A stretch of DNA of 23,584 nucleotides from an uncultured Alphaproteobacteria bacterium (GCA_946480475.1 CAMLJM010000033.1:1-23584); one strand, 5' to 3'. Positions 1-7,967 are shown, numbered from the stretch's first letter. The notes: generated by a model from the letters alone, not told the origin. Program-made: numbers and translations.

Positions 1-106
1 TAGCGAAAAAGGGAGAAAACGCTTTCCTATCCAGCCTTGATTTGTCACAGTGGAGACACCAGTTCTAAAAACCCGTTACCTGTAAATAAGAAGGAATACC
101 TTACCG

Positions 107-1825
107 ATGGCCGTTACCCACGACCTTCCGCTTGTTTCCACTGTCGCCATGGGTATGGGGCTGGCTTTTGTATTGGGTTTGATTGCCACTAAATTACGCA
201 TTCCCCCGATTGTGGGTTATCTGCTGGCGGGTGTTTTTATCGGTCCTTATACGCCGGGCTTTGAAGCGGATGTCCATCTGGCGGAGCAATTGGCCGAAAT
301 CGGTATTGTCCTGTTGATGTTTGGCGTGGGCTTGCATTTTTCCCTGAAGGACCTGATGGAAGTACGCAAGATTGCGCTTCCGGGTGCCGTCGTGCAGATT
401 GGCGCCGCCATGGGTATGGGTGTGGGGTTGGCTTACTTCTGGGGTTGGCCGCTTTCCAGCGGCCTGATGTTTGGTCTGGCGCTTTCCGTTGCTTCTACCG
501 TCGTGCTTTTGCGCTCTCTGGAAGAGCATAACCTCACGCAAACCAATGATGGCCGCATCGCGATTGGCTGGCTGATCGTCGAGGATCTGGTGATGGTTCT
601 GGCGTTGGTACTAATTCCGGCATTGGCCATCAAATCTGGTGCGGCTGTTGAGGGTACTGAAGAACTGGCCAAGGCTCCTTTGTGGGAAATACTGGGTATT
701 GCCATCGGCAAGGTGGCGTTGTTTGTGGTTGTCATGCTGGTCGTGGGGAAACGCTTCCTCCCCTGGCTCCTGACGGTTGTGGCGCATACACGTTCGCGCG
801 AGCTATTCACGCTGGCTGTATTTGGCATGGCGCTAGGCGTGGCTTTTGCCGCATCGAAGCTTTTTGGCGTTTCATTTGCGCTGGGCGCGTTCTTTGCCGG
901 CATGATGATTCGTGAATCCGATCTCAACCATGAAGTGGCGGACAGGGCGCTACCATTCCAGGATGCCTTTGCCGTCCTTTTCTTTGTTTCTGTCGGCATG
1001 CTGTTCGACCCTTCGGTCCTGTGGGAGAACCCAATAGGTGTCGCTCTGGTTTGCGGCATTATCATCATCGGCAAGTCCGTAGCGGCTTTAATTATCGTGC
1101 TGATGTTTGGTTATCCGCTGAAAACAGGGTTGCTGGTATCCGCAGGCCTGGCGCAGATCGGCGAGTTTTCCTTTATTCTGGTAACGCTGGGTATGACCTA
1201 TAATTTATTACCGGAAGAGGGGCGCAATCTGATCCTGGCAGGCGCCATGATTTCAATTGCCGTGAATCCGCTGACATTCTATGGCTCGCGCGCGTTGTTC
1301 GGTTTCGTGGGGCGCAAACCCAAATTATCGCGCATGTTCAATATACGTGATAACGATCTGGCCCACCTGCGCCCGGATGAACGCCATGTGCTGCGCGATC
1401 TTGTAGTACTGGTGGGATACGGTCGTGTGGGTAAACATATTTCAGAAAATATCCAGAAGGCGCATATCGATCTTGTCGTTGTTGATCAGAACCGTGAACG
1501 CGTAGAAGCCTTGCGCGAACATGATTTTCATGCGATTGCGGGTGATGCCAGTTATCCCGATGTTCTGAAAGAGGCCGCGATAGATAAAGCGCGCGCGTTG
1601 GTGATTGCCGTGCCAGACCCGTTTGAAGCACGTCGTATCCTAGAAACAGCCCGTGAACTGAAGCCCGAGATCAAAATCCTGGTGCGTGCCCATAATGATG
1701 AAGAACTCTCTTATTTCATGGAGCAGCAAGTTGACCTGGCGCTGACAGGACCCCGTGAGATCGCACGCCATATGGTGGAATATCTTCACAATATGGAACG
1801 TGCCCCGGTAGAAGAGCGTTCTTAA
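107..1825 (+). CDS. ybaL: YbaL-type CPA2 cation/proton antiporter with RCK domain
   Basis: The 572-residue protein matches the monovalent cation:proton antiporter-2 family, and the YbaL branch in particular, along its whole length. About twelve hydrophobic segments fill residues 1-400. Family-typical stretches are visible, including GYLLAGVFIGPYTPGF near residue 37, LLMFGVGLHFSLKDLM near 70 and FALGAFFAGMMIRESDLNH near 255. A cytoplasmic TrkA-N/RCK domain begins near residue 432, with the dinucleotide-binding motif VGYGRVGKH. The family exchanges K+ (or another monovalent cation) for protons across the inner membrane under nucleotide control; the substrate here is inferred. The ATG at 107 follows an AAGGA ribosome binding site at 91-95. 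The next gene starts four bases after the stop, so the two are probably co-transcribed. Confidence 0.93.
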   Translation: MAVTHDLPLVSTVAMGMGLAFVLGLIATKLRIPPIVGYLLAGVFIGPYTPGFEADVHLAEQLAEIGIVLLMFGVGLHFSLKDLMEVRKIALPGAVVQIGAAMGMGVGLAYFWGWPLSSGLMFGLALSVASTVVLLRSLEEHNLTQTNDGRIAIGWLIVEDLVMVLALVLIPALAIKSGAAVEGTEELAKAPLWEILGIAIGKVALFVVVMLVVGKRFLPWLLTVVAHTRSRELFTLAVFGMALGVAFAASKLFGVSFALGAFFAGMMIRESDLNHEVADRALPFQDAFAVLFFVSVGMLFDPSVLWENPIGVALVCGIIIIGKSVAALIIVLMFGYPLKTGLLVSAGLAQIGEFSFILVTLGMTYNLLPEEGRNLILAGAMISIAVNPLTFYGSRALFGFVGRKPKLSRMFNIRDNDLAHLRPDERHVLRDLVVLVGYGRVGKHISENIQKAHIDLVVVDQNRERVEALREHDFHAIAGDASYPDVLKEAAIDKARALVIAVPDPFEARRILETARELKPEIKILVRAHNDEELSYFMEQQVDLALTGPREIARHMVEYLHNMERAPVEERS

Positions 1826-1829
1826 TATT

Positions 1830-3149
1830 ATGAGTTCGTTGGGTATTATCGGGGGCGGATTTTCAGGTTTGTCTACGCTGGCGGCATTGGTGCGCCACGC
1901 GCCGGGGCCTTTGCAAATCACCGTATACAGCCCTGAAGGGGCATTAGGACGCGGCAAAGCCTACAGCACGCAAGATCCCGACCATCTCCTGAATGTGCGC
2001 GCCGGTGCTATGGGTGTGCATGCAGGGGAAGATGACGACTTCTTTCTCTGGCTGGTGGCAGAGAATATCCCGTATGAGATGGGTGATTTTGTGCCGCGCG
2101 CCATTTACGGCCGTTATCTCGATAGCGTTCTTGCGGAAACATTGTTAGCGGCCCAGGCCAAAGATATTCGCATTTTTACAGTGCATGAAAAAGTCTCTGA
2201 CATCCTGTCGAAAGGAAAGACTCTGATTGTCAGGACCATAGAGGGACATCACGAACATGAGGGTATCATTCTGGCCTGCGGCAACGACCGGCCTCGCGTA
2301 CCGACATTGGGCATCAAGGTTTCTAATCATGCAGGCTGGTGGAAACACCCTTACATGCATGATCGCTGGGCTGATATCCAGCGTGCTGGGCATGTCATCA
2401 TCATCGGTAGCGGCCTGAGTATGATTGATGCTCTGGTCACCCTTAAGCGTGAGAATTACGAAAGCGATATAACCGTCGTGTCACGTCATGGATTTATCCC
2501 GCATCCGCATCCTGCCGCGGGTACGCCGTTTAGCTGGGACGAGCAGGATGCCCTTCAGATCAAGACGCTCTCAGCACTGGTTCGTCAGATCAGGTTGAAG
2601 GCAGCCCTGCATGACGCAGACTGGCGCGATGTTCTGGACGGCTTGCGCCCTTATGCCAATGACATCTGGCGGAATTTTTCAGCCTTTGACCGTAAGCGGG
2701 CGCAACGTTACATGTCATTCTGGAATATGCATCGCCACCGCATACCGCAAGTAATGCATGATCTGGTGCATCAGTTCGTGGGGCAGGGGCAATTACGCCT
2801 TGTGAGTGGACAGGTGGATAAGGTTGAGGCCATGGGCAGCTCGCTGAATGTCTATACATCGGCGGGTGTAAAAGAGGGGCAGATTGTAATCAATTGCCTG
2901 GGGTATGATTACCGCATCAAGCCGGATGATAAAAATTTACTGGCAATGTTGGTAAACTCCGGTTTTGCGCAGATGGCTGAAGGATTCCCGCGACCTGTTG
3001 ATGATGCATTACGGTTGCACCAGACGCATGCGCTTTATGGGGTGGGGCCAATGTGGCAGGGTTTCTTCATTGAAAGCACAGCCGTGCGTGATATCCGCCT
3101 GCAGGCCGATATGGTGGCGCAGAATATATTGAAGGAAATCATCGCCTAG
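1830..3149 (+). CDS. FAD/NAD(P)-binding protein, YdhS-like
   Basis: The 439-residue protein opens with a Rossmann dinucleotide-binding motif (IIGGGFSGLS, residues 5-14). A second glycine motif, IIIGSGLSMIDA, lies near residue 190, the two-site arrangement of FAD plus NAD(P) in flavoprotein oxidoreductases. The stretch GRGKAYSTQDPDHLLNVRAG near residue 40 and the length fit the NAD_binding_9/YdhS family, whose substrate is not established. No signal peptide or membrane segment is seen, so it should be cytoplasmic. It follows ybaL by four bases with no strong Shine-Dalgarno of its own, which suggests translational coupling. Its stop is only eight bases from the stop of the convergent FlgC-like gene. 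The specific redox reaction cannot be named. Confidence 0.8.
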   Translation: MSSLGIIGGGFSGLSTLAALVRHAPGPLQITVYSPEGALGRGKAYSTQDPDHLLNVRAGAMGVHAGEDDDFFLWLVAENIPYEMGDFVPRAIYGRYLDSVLAETLLAAQAKDIRIFTVHEKVSDILSKGKTLIVRTIEGHHEHEGIILACGNDRPRVPTLGIKVSNHAGWWKHPYMHDRWADIQRAGHVIIIGSGLSMIDALVTLKRENYESDITVVSRHGFIPHPHPAAGTPFSWDEQDALQIKTLSALVRQIRLKAALHDADWRDVLDGLRPYANDIWRNFSAFDRKRAQRYMSFWNMHRHRIPQVMHDLVHQFVGQGQLRLVSGQVDKVEAMGSSLNVYTSAGVKEGQIVINCLGYDYRIKPDDKNLLAMLVNSGFAQMAEGFPRPVDDALRLHQTHALYGVGPMWQGFFIESTAVRDIRLQADMVAQNILKEIIA

Positions 3150-3157
3150 GGTTTCTA

Positions 3158-3544
3158 TCAGGCTTTTCTATCGAAGGCCTGCAGCAGTTCTTTGGTCATA
3201 TCCTGCACGGTTTCAATGACAGATACACTGGCTTTGTAAGCGGTGCTGGCCACCGTCATGTTTACGGCCTCTTCGGCCAGATCGACATTGGGTGTATTCA
3301 CATATCCATCGGAATTGGCGAAAGGTGAATCCGGGTCATATGACGGTGTAAAAGGCTGAGTTTTAGGGACAAAATCACTTTTTACCCCTGCACCCTGACC
3401 GGATTGGTCGGTTTGGGCCGTTTGTTGGGCCGTAATCGGGGTGTAATCGGCTGTTTGCAGGTTGGCAATATTGGAGGCACTGGCCTCCACCTGCTTGCTG
3501 GCCGCTTTCAGTCCCGATAATGCAATCCCGATGGCGTTTATCAT
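3158..3544 (-). CDS. FlgC-like flagellar rod-family protein, isolated
   Basis: The 128-residue protein has both signatures of the flagellar basal-body rod family. The N-terminal motif, residues 7-33, has the SGLKAASKQVEASASNIAN pattern. The C-terminal helix, about residues 85-125, has the NVDLAEEAVNMTVASTAYKA pattern, equivalent to the NVNxVEEMxNMxxAxRAYxAN of FlgC. FlgC proteins are about 130-140 residues and polymerise in the proximal rod, exported by the flagellar type III system. The middle here is short and rich in Gln, Thr and Ser. No other flagellar gene lies in the window, so this is a detached copy. Either flagellar genes are scattered in this genome or the protein has a rod-related side role. 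The start codon ATG at 3544 has only a weak ribosome binding site. Confidence 0.75.
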   Translation of the reverse strand: MINAIGIALSGLKAASKQVEASASNIANLQTADYTPITAQQTAQTDQSGQGAGVKSDFVPKTQPFTPSYDPDSPFANSDGYVNTPNVDLAEEAVNMTVASTAYKASVSVIETVQDMTKELLQAFDRKA

Positions 3545-3631
3545 ATTTTCAGGATATCATGCTTTGATTAAGATTGCCTGAAAAATGAGTGTAACTACTC
3601 TGGAATCAAAGACTTAAAGACCGAGGTATCC

Positions 3632-4132
3632 ATGTCCAAAGTGCTGAAAATCATGCTGACGGGCGCATTGTGCGCAATGATCGCTATCCCTGCTGCCCAG
3701 GCAGGCGTGAAAGGCTCAGGCTCTGGCCCGAAACCAACCATCTGGGCCTGGTGGCCCAGCCATTGGGATAACCTTGATTTCAAACCTTATATCGATCACC
3801 CGACGCACGTTCATAACGGCCAGTGGGATCAGGATAACTGGACACCTGCCGACTGGGCAGCACAGCGTGGCGGCGAGAATATGAAAGTGATCGACGGTTT
3901 TTATAAAGCTGACATCATTCGCAGCCAGTTCACCGATGATGATGTTCCGGTTCTGGAAGTGGGTCCAGCATTCTATATGCTCGGTGGCCAGGATAAACGC
4001 CGCGTAGTGGAAGTGATTGACGATGAATTCCGCATCACATCCGGCAAGCTGAATGGCATGTTCATGTTGCGCGACTGGAGAACACGCCGCGATATCGGCA
4101 GCTATACCGCCTACGGCCTGCAACTTCAATAA
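3632..4132 (+). CDS. Secreted Trp-rich protein of unknown function
   Basis: I do not recognise this 166-residue protein. It has a clear Sec signal peptide: a basic start, a hydrophobic core at residues 8-20 and a probable AQA cleavage site near residue 24. The mature N-terminal third is rich in aromatic residues, with eight tryptophans in the whole protein, including IWAWWPSHW around residue 37 and further Trp at DNWTPADW. The C-terminal half is beta-strand-like and charged (VLEVGPAFYML, RRVVEVIDDEFRITSGK). A GAGG ribosome binding site sits a few bases before the ATG. The gene diverges from the FlgC-like gene across an 87-base gap and converges with osmC. Periplasmic or extracellular location is inferred from the signal peptide; function is unknown. 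Confidence 0.8.
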   Translation: MSKVLKIMLTGALCAMIAIPAAQAGVKGSGSGPKPTIWAWWPSHWDNLDFKPYIDHPTHVHNGQWDQDNWTPADWAAQRGGENMKVIDGFYKADIIRSQFTDDDVPVLEVGPAFYMLGGQDKRRVVEVIDDEFRITSGKLNGMFMLRDWRTRRDIGSYTAYGLQLQ

Positions 4133-4165
4133 ACTCTATATTTGATTATGATGCGCTTGAATGGT

Positions 4166-4579
4166 CTAATCGCTCTGGCGTTCGCGCGTGCTGATATCGG
4201 CACTGCCCGATAACATCCTATGCACCGGGCACATGTCTGCAATTTCCATCATGCGTTTGCGTTGATCCGGGGTCAGATCAGGGCCATAAATAGTAATCTC
4301 GCGGTCGATATGGTCTCGGTCACCGCGTCTTTCATGGCTGAGGTAAGTTTCTATACCCGTGAGCGGTAAGCTTTTACGCTCGGCATACATCTTCAATGTA
4401 ATGGATGTGCAGGAGCCAAGCGCCCCTAATAATAAGCTAATCGGGGTTGCCCCGGTGCCATCACCCCCCAGACTGCGCGGCTCATCAGCGGTAATGATAT
4501 GGGGGCCGGCCTGGATCTTCTGCTGGTAACGTGTGTCGTTACAACTGACAACCGTGGTCTTTGTAATGCCTGCTGCCAT
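4166..4579 (-). CDS. OsmC/Ohr-family protein
   Basis: The 137-residue protein has the two cysteines that define the OsmC/Ohr superfamily: Cys57 in LGALGSCTSITLKMYAERK and Cys117 in ADMCPVHRML. In Ohr and OsmC these form the thiol pair that reduces organic hydroperoxides; many OsmC members of this YhfA-like shape have an unproven substrate. The length is typical. It has no signal peptide and should be cytoplasmic. It begins 12 bases after the stop of the lipoprotein gene, with AAGGA nine bases before its ATG, so the two probably share the promoter at 5052-5080. A peroxide-defence role is inferred from the family. Confidence 0.85.
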   Translation of the reverse strand: MAAGITKTTVVSCNDTRYQQKIQAGPHIITADEPRSLGGDGTGATPISLLLGALGSCTSITLKMYAERKSLPLTGIETYLSHERRGDRDHIDREITIYGPDLTPDQRKRMMEIADMCPVHRMLSGSADISTRERQSD

Positions 4580-4591
4580 GACGGGGTATCC

Positions 4592-5017
4592 TTAGTACAT
4601 GGCTTCGCGGATAGCGTCCGTCAGTTTCAGGAAGTCATTGGCGTCACCCAATATTTCATTTCCTGATTTACCCACGACGCGTTCGCCCGTGCGCACCTGA
4701 TAAATCGACGCCGTATAATTCATGTTCAACGGGCCAAACTGTTCTTCGAATATGCACTCAAAATTGTTTTCTACTTCCAGGAAACCATCATTCTCGATTG
4801 CCTTTAGGGTAACGTGACGCATGTTGGGGCCTTCCGGAGAAGGCGAGAATTTTGTATCGGCAATCTTTGTGATCGTACGTCCTTCGGACAGCAGGGCATT
4901 GACACCGGCTTCACAGCCCTTGGCGAGCTTGGCATCCGCCTGTTCACGGGAGACGCAGCCGCTCAGCATAATCGTGCAGGCGCTTAAAAGTATGAATGTA
5001 TGAATGCGTGCAGCCAT
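4592..5017 (-). CDS. Small predicted lipoprotein
   Basis: A 141-residue protein with a lipoprotein signal: a basic start, a hydrophobic core and the lipobox LSGC, with the lipidated Cys near residue 21. The open frame extends 17 codons further upstream, but the ATG at 5017 is preferred because AAGGGGG lies seven bases before it and the signal peptide starts there. The mature part has no motif I recognise; it contains a second and third Cys (GCEAGVNALLSEG and NNFECIFEE) that could form a disulfide in the periplasm. It is followed by osmC 12 bases later. Function unknown; an envelope-anchored protein is inferred. Confidence 0.78.
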   Translation of the reverse strand: MAARIHTFILLSACTIMLSGCVSREQADAKLAKGCEAGVNALLSEGRTITKIADTKFSPSPEGPNMRHVTLKAIENDGFLEVENNFECIFEEQFGPLNMNYTASIYQVRTGERVVGKSGNEILGDANDFLKLTDAIREAMY

Positions 5018-5051
5018 TTGAATTCCCCCTTGGCATGAACCCGTGCTGCCG

Positions 5052-5080
5052 ATTCTAGGCGTGGACAAGGAGGCTGTCCA
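5052..5080 (-). promoter_or_regulatory. Sigma70-type promoter for the lipoprotein-osmC pair
   Basis: On the minus strand TGGACA (5080-5075) and TAGAAT (5057-5052) are separated by 17 bases. Each hexamer differs from consensus at one position. Transcription would start near 5045, about 28 bases before the ATG at 5017. Confidence 0.6.
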
Positions 5081-5098
5081 GTGGGGCCTATTCTGAGA

Positions 5099-5248
5099 TC
5101 AATAAAACCCCGCCAGACCTTTGAAGGCGGGCGGGGTTAAAGGCGTTTCACGACCATGTGACTTATGCGTTCTCTCTTTGTGTTCTTCTAAGCGTCCTCT
5201 AGTACTCTTTTTGTTATTCCGAATGTATCCGTTCTGCTCAACGTTCAT
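5099..5248 (-). CDS. Doubtful 49-codon basic ORF
   Basis: An ATG at 5248 opens 49 codons ending in TGA at 5099-5101. The product is basic and polar (NNKKSTRGRLEEHKERTHKSH in its middle) and resembles no family I know. There is no convincing ribosome binding site, and the ORF runs through the terminator hairpin. It may equally be noncoding 3' untranslated sequence or part of a small RNA. Confidence 0.15.
   Translation of the reverse strand: MNVEQNGYIRNNKKSTRGRLEEHKERTHKSHGRETPLTPPAFKGLAGFY
5101..5138 (-). terminator. Rho-independent terminator on the minus strand
   Basis: AACCCCGCC (5106-5114) pairs perfectly with GGCGGGGTT (5130-5138), a nine-base-pair GC-rich stem. Read on the minus strand it ends in TTTTATT. 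No comparable T-run exists on the plus strand, so it ends minus-strand transcripts coming from miaA or from a transcript starting in 5143-5433. It lies just upstream of the promoter of the lipoprotein gene and would insulate that unit. Confidence 0.7.
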
Positions 5249-5433
5249 CCGTTTTTATTATGTTTATTATCTTTCACACTCTATTGCGGAGGCTTTACCG
5301 CCCTTTGTCCGCGTCCTATGAGTTCAAATTAGAAAGAAACGGCATGTTTAGCAACATATAATGTAACTAAATTACAAAATAGCAACATTATTGCTAATTT
5401 TATATCGAGTAATTGACAAAACCCGCAGAAAGC
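5139..5433. other. Gene-poor interval between miaA and the terminator
   Basis: About 300 bases downstream of the miaA stop carry no convincing coding frame on either strand. They hold the palindrome cluster at 5349-5396 and a small hairpin at 5286-5312 (GCGGA/TCCGC with an inner GGC/GCC), and they lead on the minus strand into the terminator at 5101-5138. The miaA-proximal part is clearly AT-rich compared with neighbouring genes. It may be a long miaA 3' untranslated region or an independent small RNA. Confidence 0.5.
5349..5396. promoter_or_regulatory. Cluster of AT-rich palindromes, operator-like
   Basis: Three dyads lie in 48 bases. TAGCAA-N5-TTGCTA at 5380-5396 and TGTAA-N5-TTACA at 5362-5376 are perfect. 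An imperfect 21-base dyad, TAGnnACAT...ATGTnnCTA, covers 5349-5369. The element TAGCAACAT also occurs twice as a direct repeat, at 5349 and 5380. Spacing and symmetry resemble binding sites for a dimeric regulator. A poor minus-strand promoter (TTGCTA 17 bases from ATTATA) overlaps the dyads. No regulator can be assigned. Confidence 0.35.
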
Positions 5434-6333
5434 TTAAGATCTTTCAAGCCTTACGACATTACCCTCCATTTTGACCTGATTTCTTAGCCATGTGACCTGT
5501 CTTTTGGCGTATTGGCGCGTGTCTGTCTGCGCCTGCTCTATGGCTTGTTCAAGGCTCATATGGCCATGCAAATATGCCTGCAGCGGTCTGAACCCTAACG
5601 CCTGTGTCACACCGCCCTCTGAAATAACCGGGCCCTTATTAATTTGCGCGTCGTAGGCGCGCGTTTCTTCGAGGGCCCCTTGGTCCATCATGACAAGGAA
5701 TCGTTTATTGCAGCGGTCATAAAGCACATCGCGTGGGGGATTGAGGATGAGCACGTCATATTGCCATTCCGGGACAGGGGGGACGGGCGGTTGCGTCTGC
5801 CATGTGGCGAGGCTCTCGCCTGTGGCTTCCAGCACTTCCCAGGCACGAATAAGGCGCTGGGTATCATTGGGGTGTAAACGCGCAGCCATGATGGGGTCAT
5901 GTTGTTTAAATGCGGCATGAAAGGCAGGATTACTCATTTCCTTCTGGCGTTCAATCATCATGCTGCGAATGTCAGGTGGAATATCTGGGACGGGTGACAA
6001 GCCCTCCATCAACGTTTTCAGGTACAGGCCTGTGCCACCCACTAATATCGGCGTCTTCTCCTGTGCCAGCGTATCTTTAATGGCCTTCACAGCCATATCG
6101 GTCCAGCGTGTGGCCGAACAAATTTCTGTCGGGGGAATGGCATTGTAAAGAAGGTGGGGTACTTCCGCCTTATCAGCGTCGGAGGGCTGCGCTGTCAGCA
6201 GCGGCAGGGCATCATAAACCTGCAGGGCATCAGCATTAATAATAACGCCGTTACACGCCTGCGCCGTTTCAATAGCAAGGGCCGACTTGCCACTGGCGGT
6301 CGGCCCTGCAATAACTTTAATGACCGTATTCAA
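5434..6333 (-). CDS. miaA: tRNA dimethylallyltransferase MiaA
   Basis: The 299-residue protein transfers a dimethylallyl group to A37 of tRNAs that read codons starting with U. The N-terminal P-loop GPTASGKS (residues 10-17) is the MiaA signature. It is followed by the family stretches INADALQVY, LVGGTGLYLKTLMEGL and RLIRAWEVLEATG, and the C-terminal QYAKRQVTWLRNQ. Length is typical for the family. Translation appears to begin at TTG (6333), the codon directly after the degP stop TAA, as no in-frame ATG precedes the P-loop. This makes coupling to degP translation likely. The end of the transcript may be the terminator at 5101-5138. Confidence 0.95.
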   Translation of the reverse strand: MNTVIKVIAGPTASGKSALAIETAQACNGVIINADALQVYDALPLLTAQPSDADKAEVPHLLYNAIPPTEICSATRWTDMAVKAIKDTLAQEKTPILVGGTGLYLKTLMEGLSPVPDIPPDIRSMMIERQKEMSNPAFHAAFKQHDPIMAARLHPNDTQRLIRAWEVLEATGESLATWQTQPPVPPVPEWQYDVLILNPPRDVLYDRCNKRFLVMMDQGALEETRAYDAQINKGPVISEGGVTQALGFRPLQAYLHGHMSLEQAIEQAQTDTRQYAKRQVTWLRNQVKMEGNVVRLERS

Positions 6334-7860
6334 TTATTTCTTTGTGCCTTTGTTTTCACCTTTATTCAGGCGCAGTGCGACAAAGCGCACGTCACCCTCG
6401 CGGTTCACCAGCAGCAATACAGAATTACGGCCTGCTTTGCCAGCTTTGTCGATGATATCCTTGGCTGTCTTTGTATCGGCAATACTTTGCTGGTTGATTT
6501 CAACAATAACATCGCCTTCTGTCAGGCCCTTTTCAGCGGCTTCGGATGATGGCGTTGTACCAGATACAATGACGCCTTGCACATCGTCGCCGATCTTATA
6601 GGTCTGGCGATCTTGTGCGCTGATAGCGGAAATCGACAATCCAACCGAGTCAATTTTGGTTGCTTCGCCAGCAGGTCCGCTTTCGCCGTCGGCTGATTCC
6701 TTGCCGTCCAGCAGTCCATCATCTTCGGCTTTCTCCAGTTCACCGACTTTGATTTTGGTCGATTTCATCTGGCCATCACGCCAATATTCAATCGTGGCTT
6801 CGCTGTCGATATTGGCTTCTGCGACAAGGCGCGGCAGTTCACGCATTTCCTTGATCGGTTTATCATTGAACTTCAGGATAATATCACCTGGTTTAATGCC
6901 CGCCAGTTCAGCGGGGCCTGTTGGTGTTACGCTGGCAATCAAAGCGCCATGCGCATCTTTCAGACCAAAGCTTTCAGCAATATCGTCTGTAACGGCCTGG
7001 ATGCGCACACCCAGCCAGCCACGGCGTGTCTTACCATATTTGACCAACTGATCGATGATCGGTGCGGCCAAGTCTGAAGGAATGGCAAAACCAATACCGA
7101 CCGATCCGCCGGAAGGTGAGAAGATTGCCGTATTGATGCCGATCACTTCGCCGTCCAGGTTGAACATAGGCCCACCAGAGTTGCCGCGGTTAATCGATGC
7201 GTCGGTCTGGATGTAATCATCATAAGGGCCGGATTGAATATCGCGCTGTTGTGCGGAAACGATACCGGCTGTAACCGTGCCGCCCAGACCAAACGGGTTG
7301 CCGATCGCGAGAATCCAGTCCCCGACACGCAGTTTGCTGCTATCGCCGAATTTCACGGCTGTCAGTTTCTTTTCTGTTTTGATTTTCAGGAGGGCCAGGT
7401 CGATTTTTTCATCGCGGGCGATGATTTCTGCGGGCATAGTGGTGTCATCATGCAATGTGATGCGCACATCATCAGCATCTTTCACCACGTGGTTGTTGGT
7501 GACGATCAAACCCTGGTCGGCATCAACGATAAAGCCTGAGCCTAGCGAAGCGGGCGGCGTCATCGGCATGCCTTCGCCACGCTGGTCCATGAATTCTTCA
7601 AAAAAATCCTCAAAAGGCGATCCCGGCGGGAAGTGCGGCATCTCGGGGAAGTCTTCCGGCTGCACAGCCTTGTGCGTTGATGAAATATTGACGACAGCAG
7701 GCAGCAGCTTTTCTGACAGGTCAGCAAAGCTTGCCGGGAATGTGGAAGGGCCGGGGCTGCCAAATTGCGCATGTGCTTGCGGGATGAAGGGGGCAGTAGT
7801 GGTGAGTGTTGCCAGAACACACAAGACAAACAGGTTCTGGGCTGCAATCTTTGTACGCAT
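6334..7860 (-). CDS. degP: Periplasmic serine protease DegP/HtrA (Do family)
   Basis: The 508-residue protein has a signal peptide (residues 1 to about 31, ending AHA), a trypsin-like domain and two PDZ domains (about 275-370 and 405-500). The catalytic triad is visible as His124 (TNNHVV), Asp154 (DLALLKI) and Ser228 (GNSGGP). DegP degrades and refolds damaged proteins in the periplasm. The linker between the PDZ domains is acidic and Gly/Ser-rich (about 376-400). AAAGG precedes the ATG at 7860. It lies downstream of hflKC but is separated by a terminator at 8053-8085, so it probably has its own promoter. miaA starts immediately after its stop. Confidence 0.96.
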   Translation of the reverse strand: MRTKIAAQNLFVLCVLATLTTTAPFIPQAHAQFGSPGPSTFPASFADLSEKLLPAVVNISSTHKAVQPEDFPEMPHFPPGSPFEDFFEEFMDQRGEGMPMTPPASLGSGFIVDADQGLIVTNNHVVKDADDVRITLHDDTTMPAEIIARDEKIDLALLKIKTEKKLTAVKFGDSSKLRVGDWILAIGNPFGLGGTVTAGIVSAQQRDIQSGPYDDYIQTDASINRGNSGGPMFNLDGEVIGINTAIFSPSGGSVGIGFAIPSDLAAPIIDQLVKYGKTRRGWLGVRIQAVTDDIAESFGLKDAHGALIASVTPTGPAELAGIKPGDIILKFNDKPIKEMRELPRLVAEANIDSEATIEYWRDGQMKSTKIKVGELEKAEDDGLLDGKESADGESGPAGEATKIDSVGLSISAISAQDRQTYKIGDDVQGVIVSGTTPSSEAAEKGLTEGDVIVEINQQSIADTKTAKDIIDKAGKAGRNSVLLLVNREGDVRFVALRLNKGENKGTKK

Positions 7861-7938
7861 GCGATAACCTTTTTCGTGCCTTAGAAATTATGATGTCAGT
7901 GGTGCCGTAACGACCGTTAGCGGATACACCAATACATA

Positions 7939-7967
7939 AAACTATGACCTGCGGCGTGTATGGTCAA
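7939..7967 (-). promoter_or_regulatory. Candidate promoter of degP-miaA
   Basis: On the minus strand TTGACC (7967-7962) and TAGTTT (7944-7939) are spaced by 17 bases, about 80 bases upstream of the degP ATG. The -35 is good and the -10 moderate. I found no clear heat-shock (RpoH) or extracytoplasmic-stress consensus in 7861-8050, although one might be expected for degP. Confidence 0.3.

Noticed and set aside
433..1074. Minus-strand frame of 213 codons opposite ybaL
   Set aside because: Antisense to a full-length antiporter, low-complexity Ser/Thr/Arg product and no start signals.
5121..5321. 66-codon plus-strand frame in the gap
   Set aside because: It would start at TTG inside the terminator stem, with no ribosome binding site and a Leu/Phe/Cys-rich product without signal-peptide logic.
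7277..7867. Long plus-strand frame of 196 codons opposite degP
   Set aside because: Antisense to DegP, whose catalytic motifs are intact; the product is Ser/Arg-rich shadow sequence.
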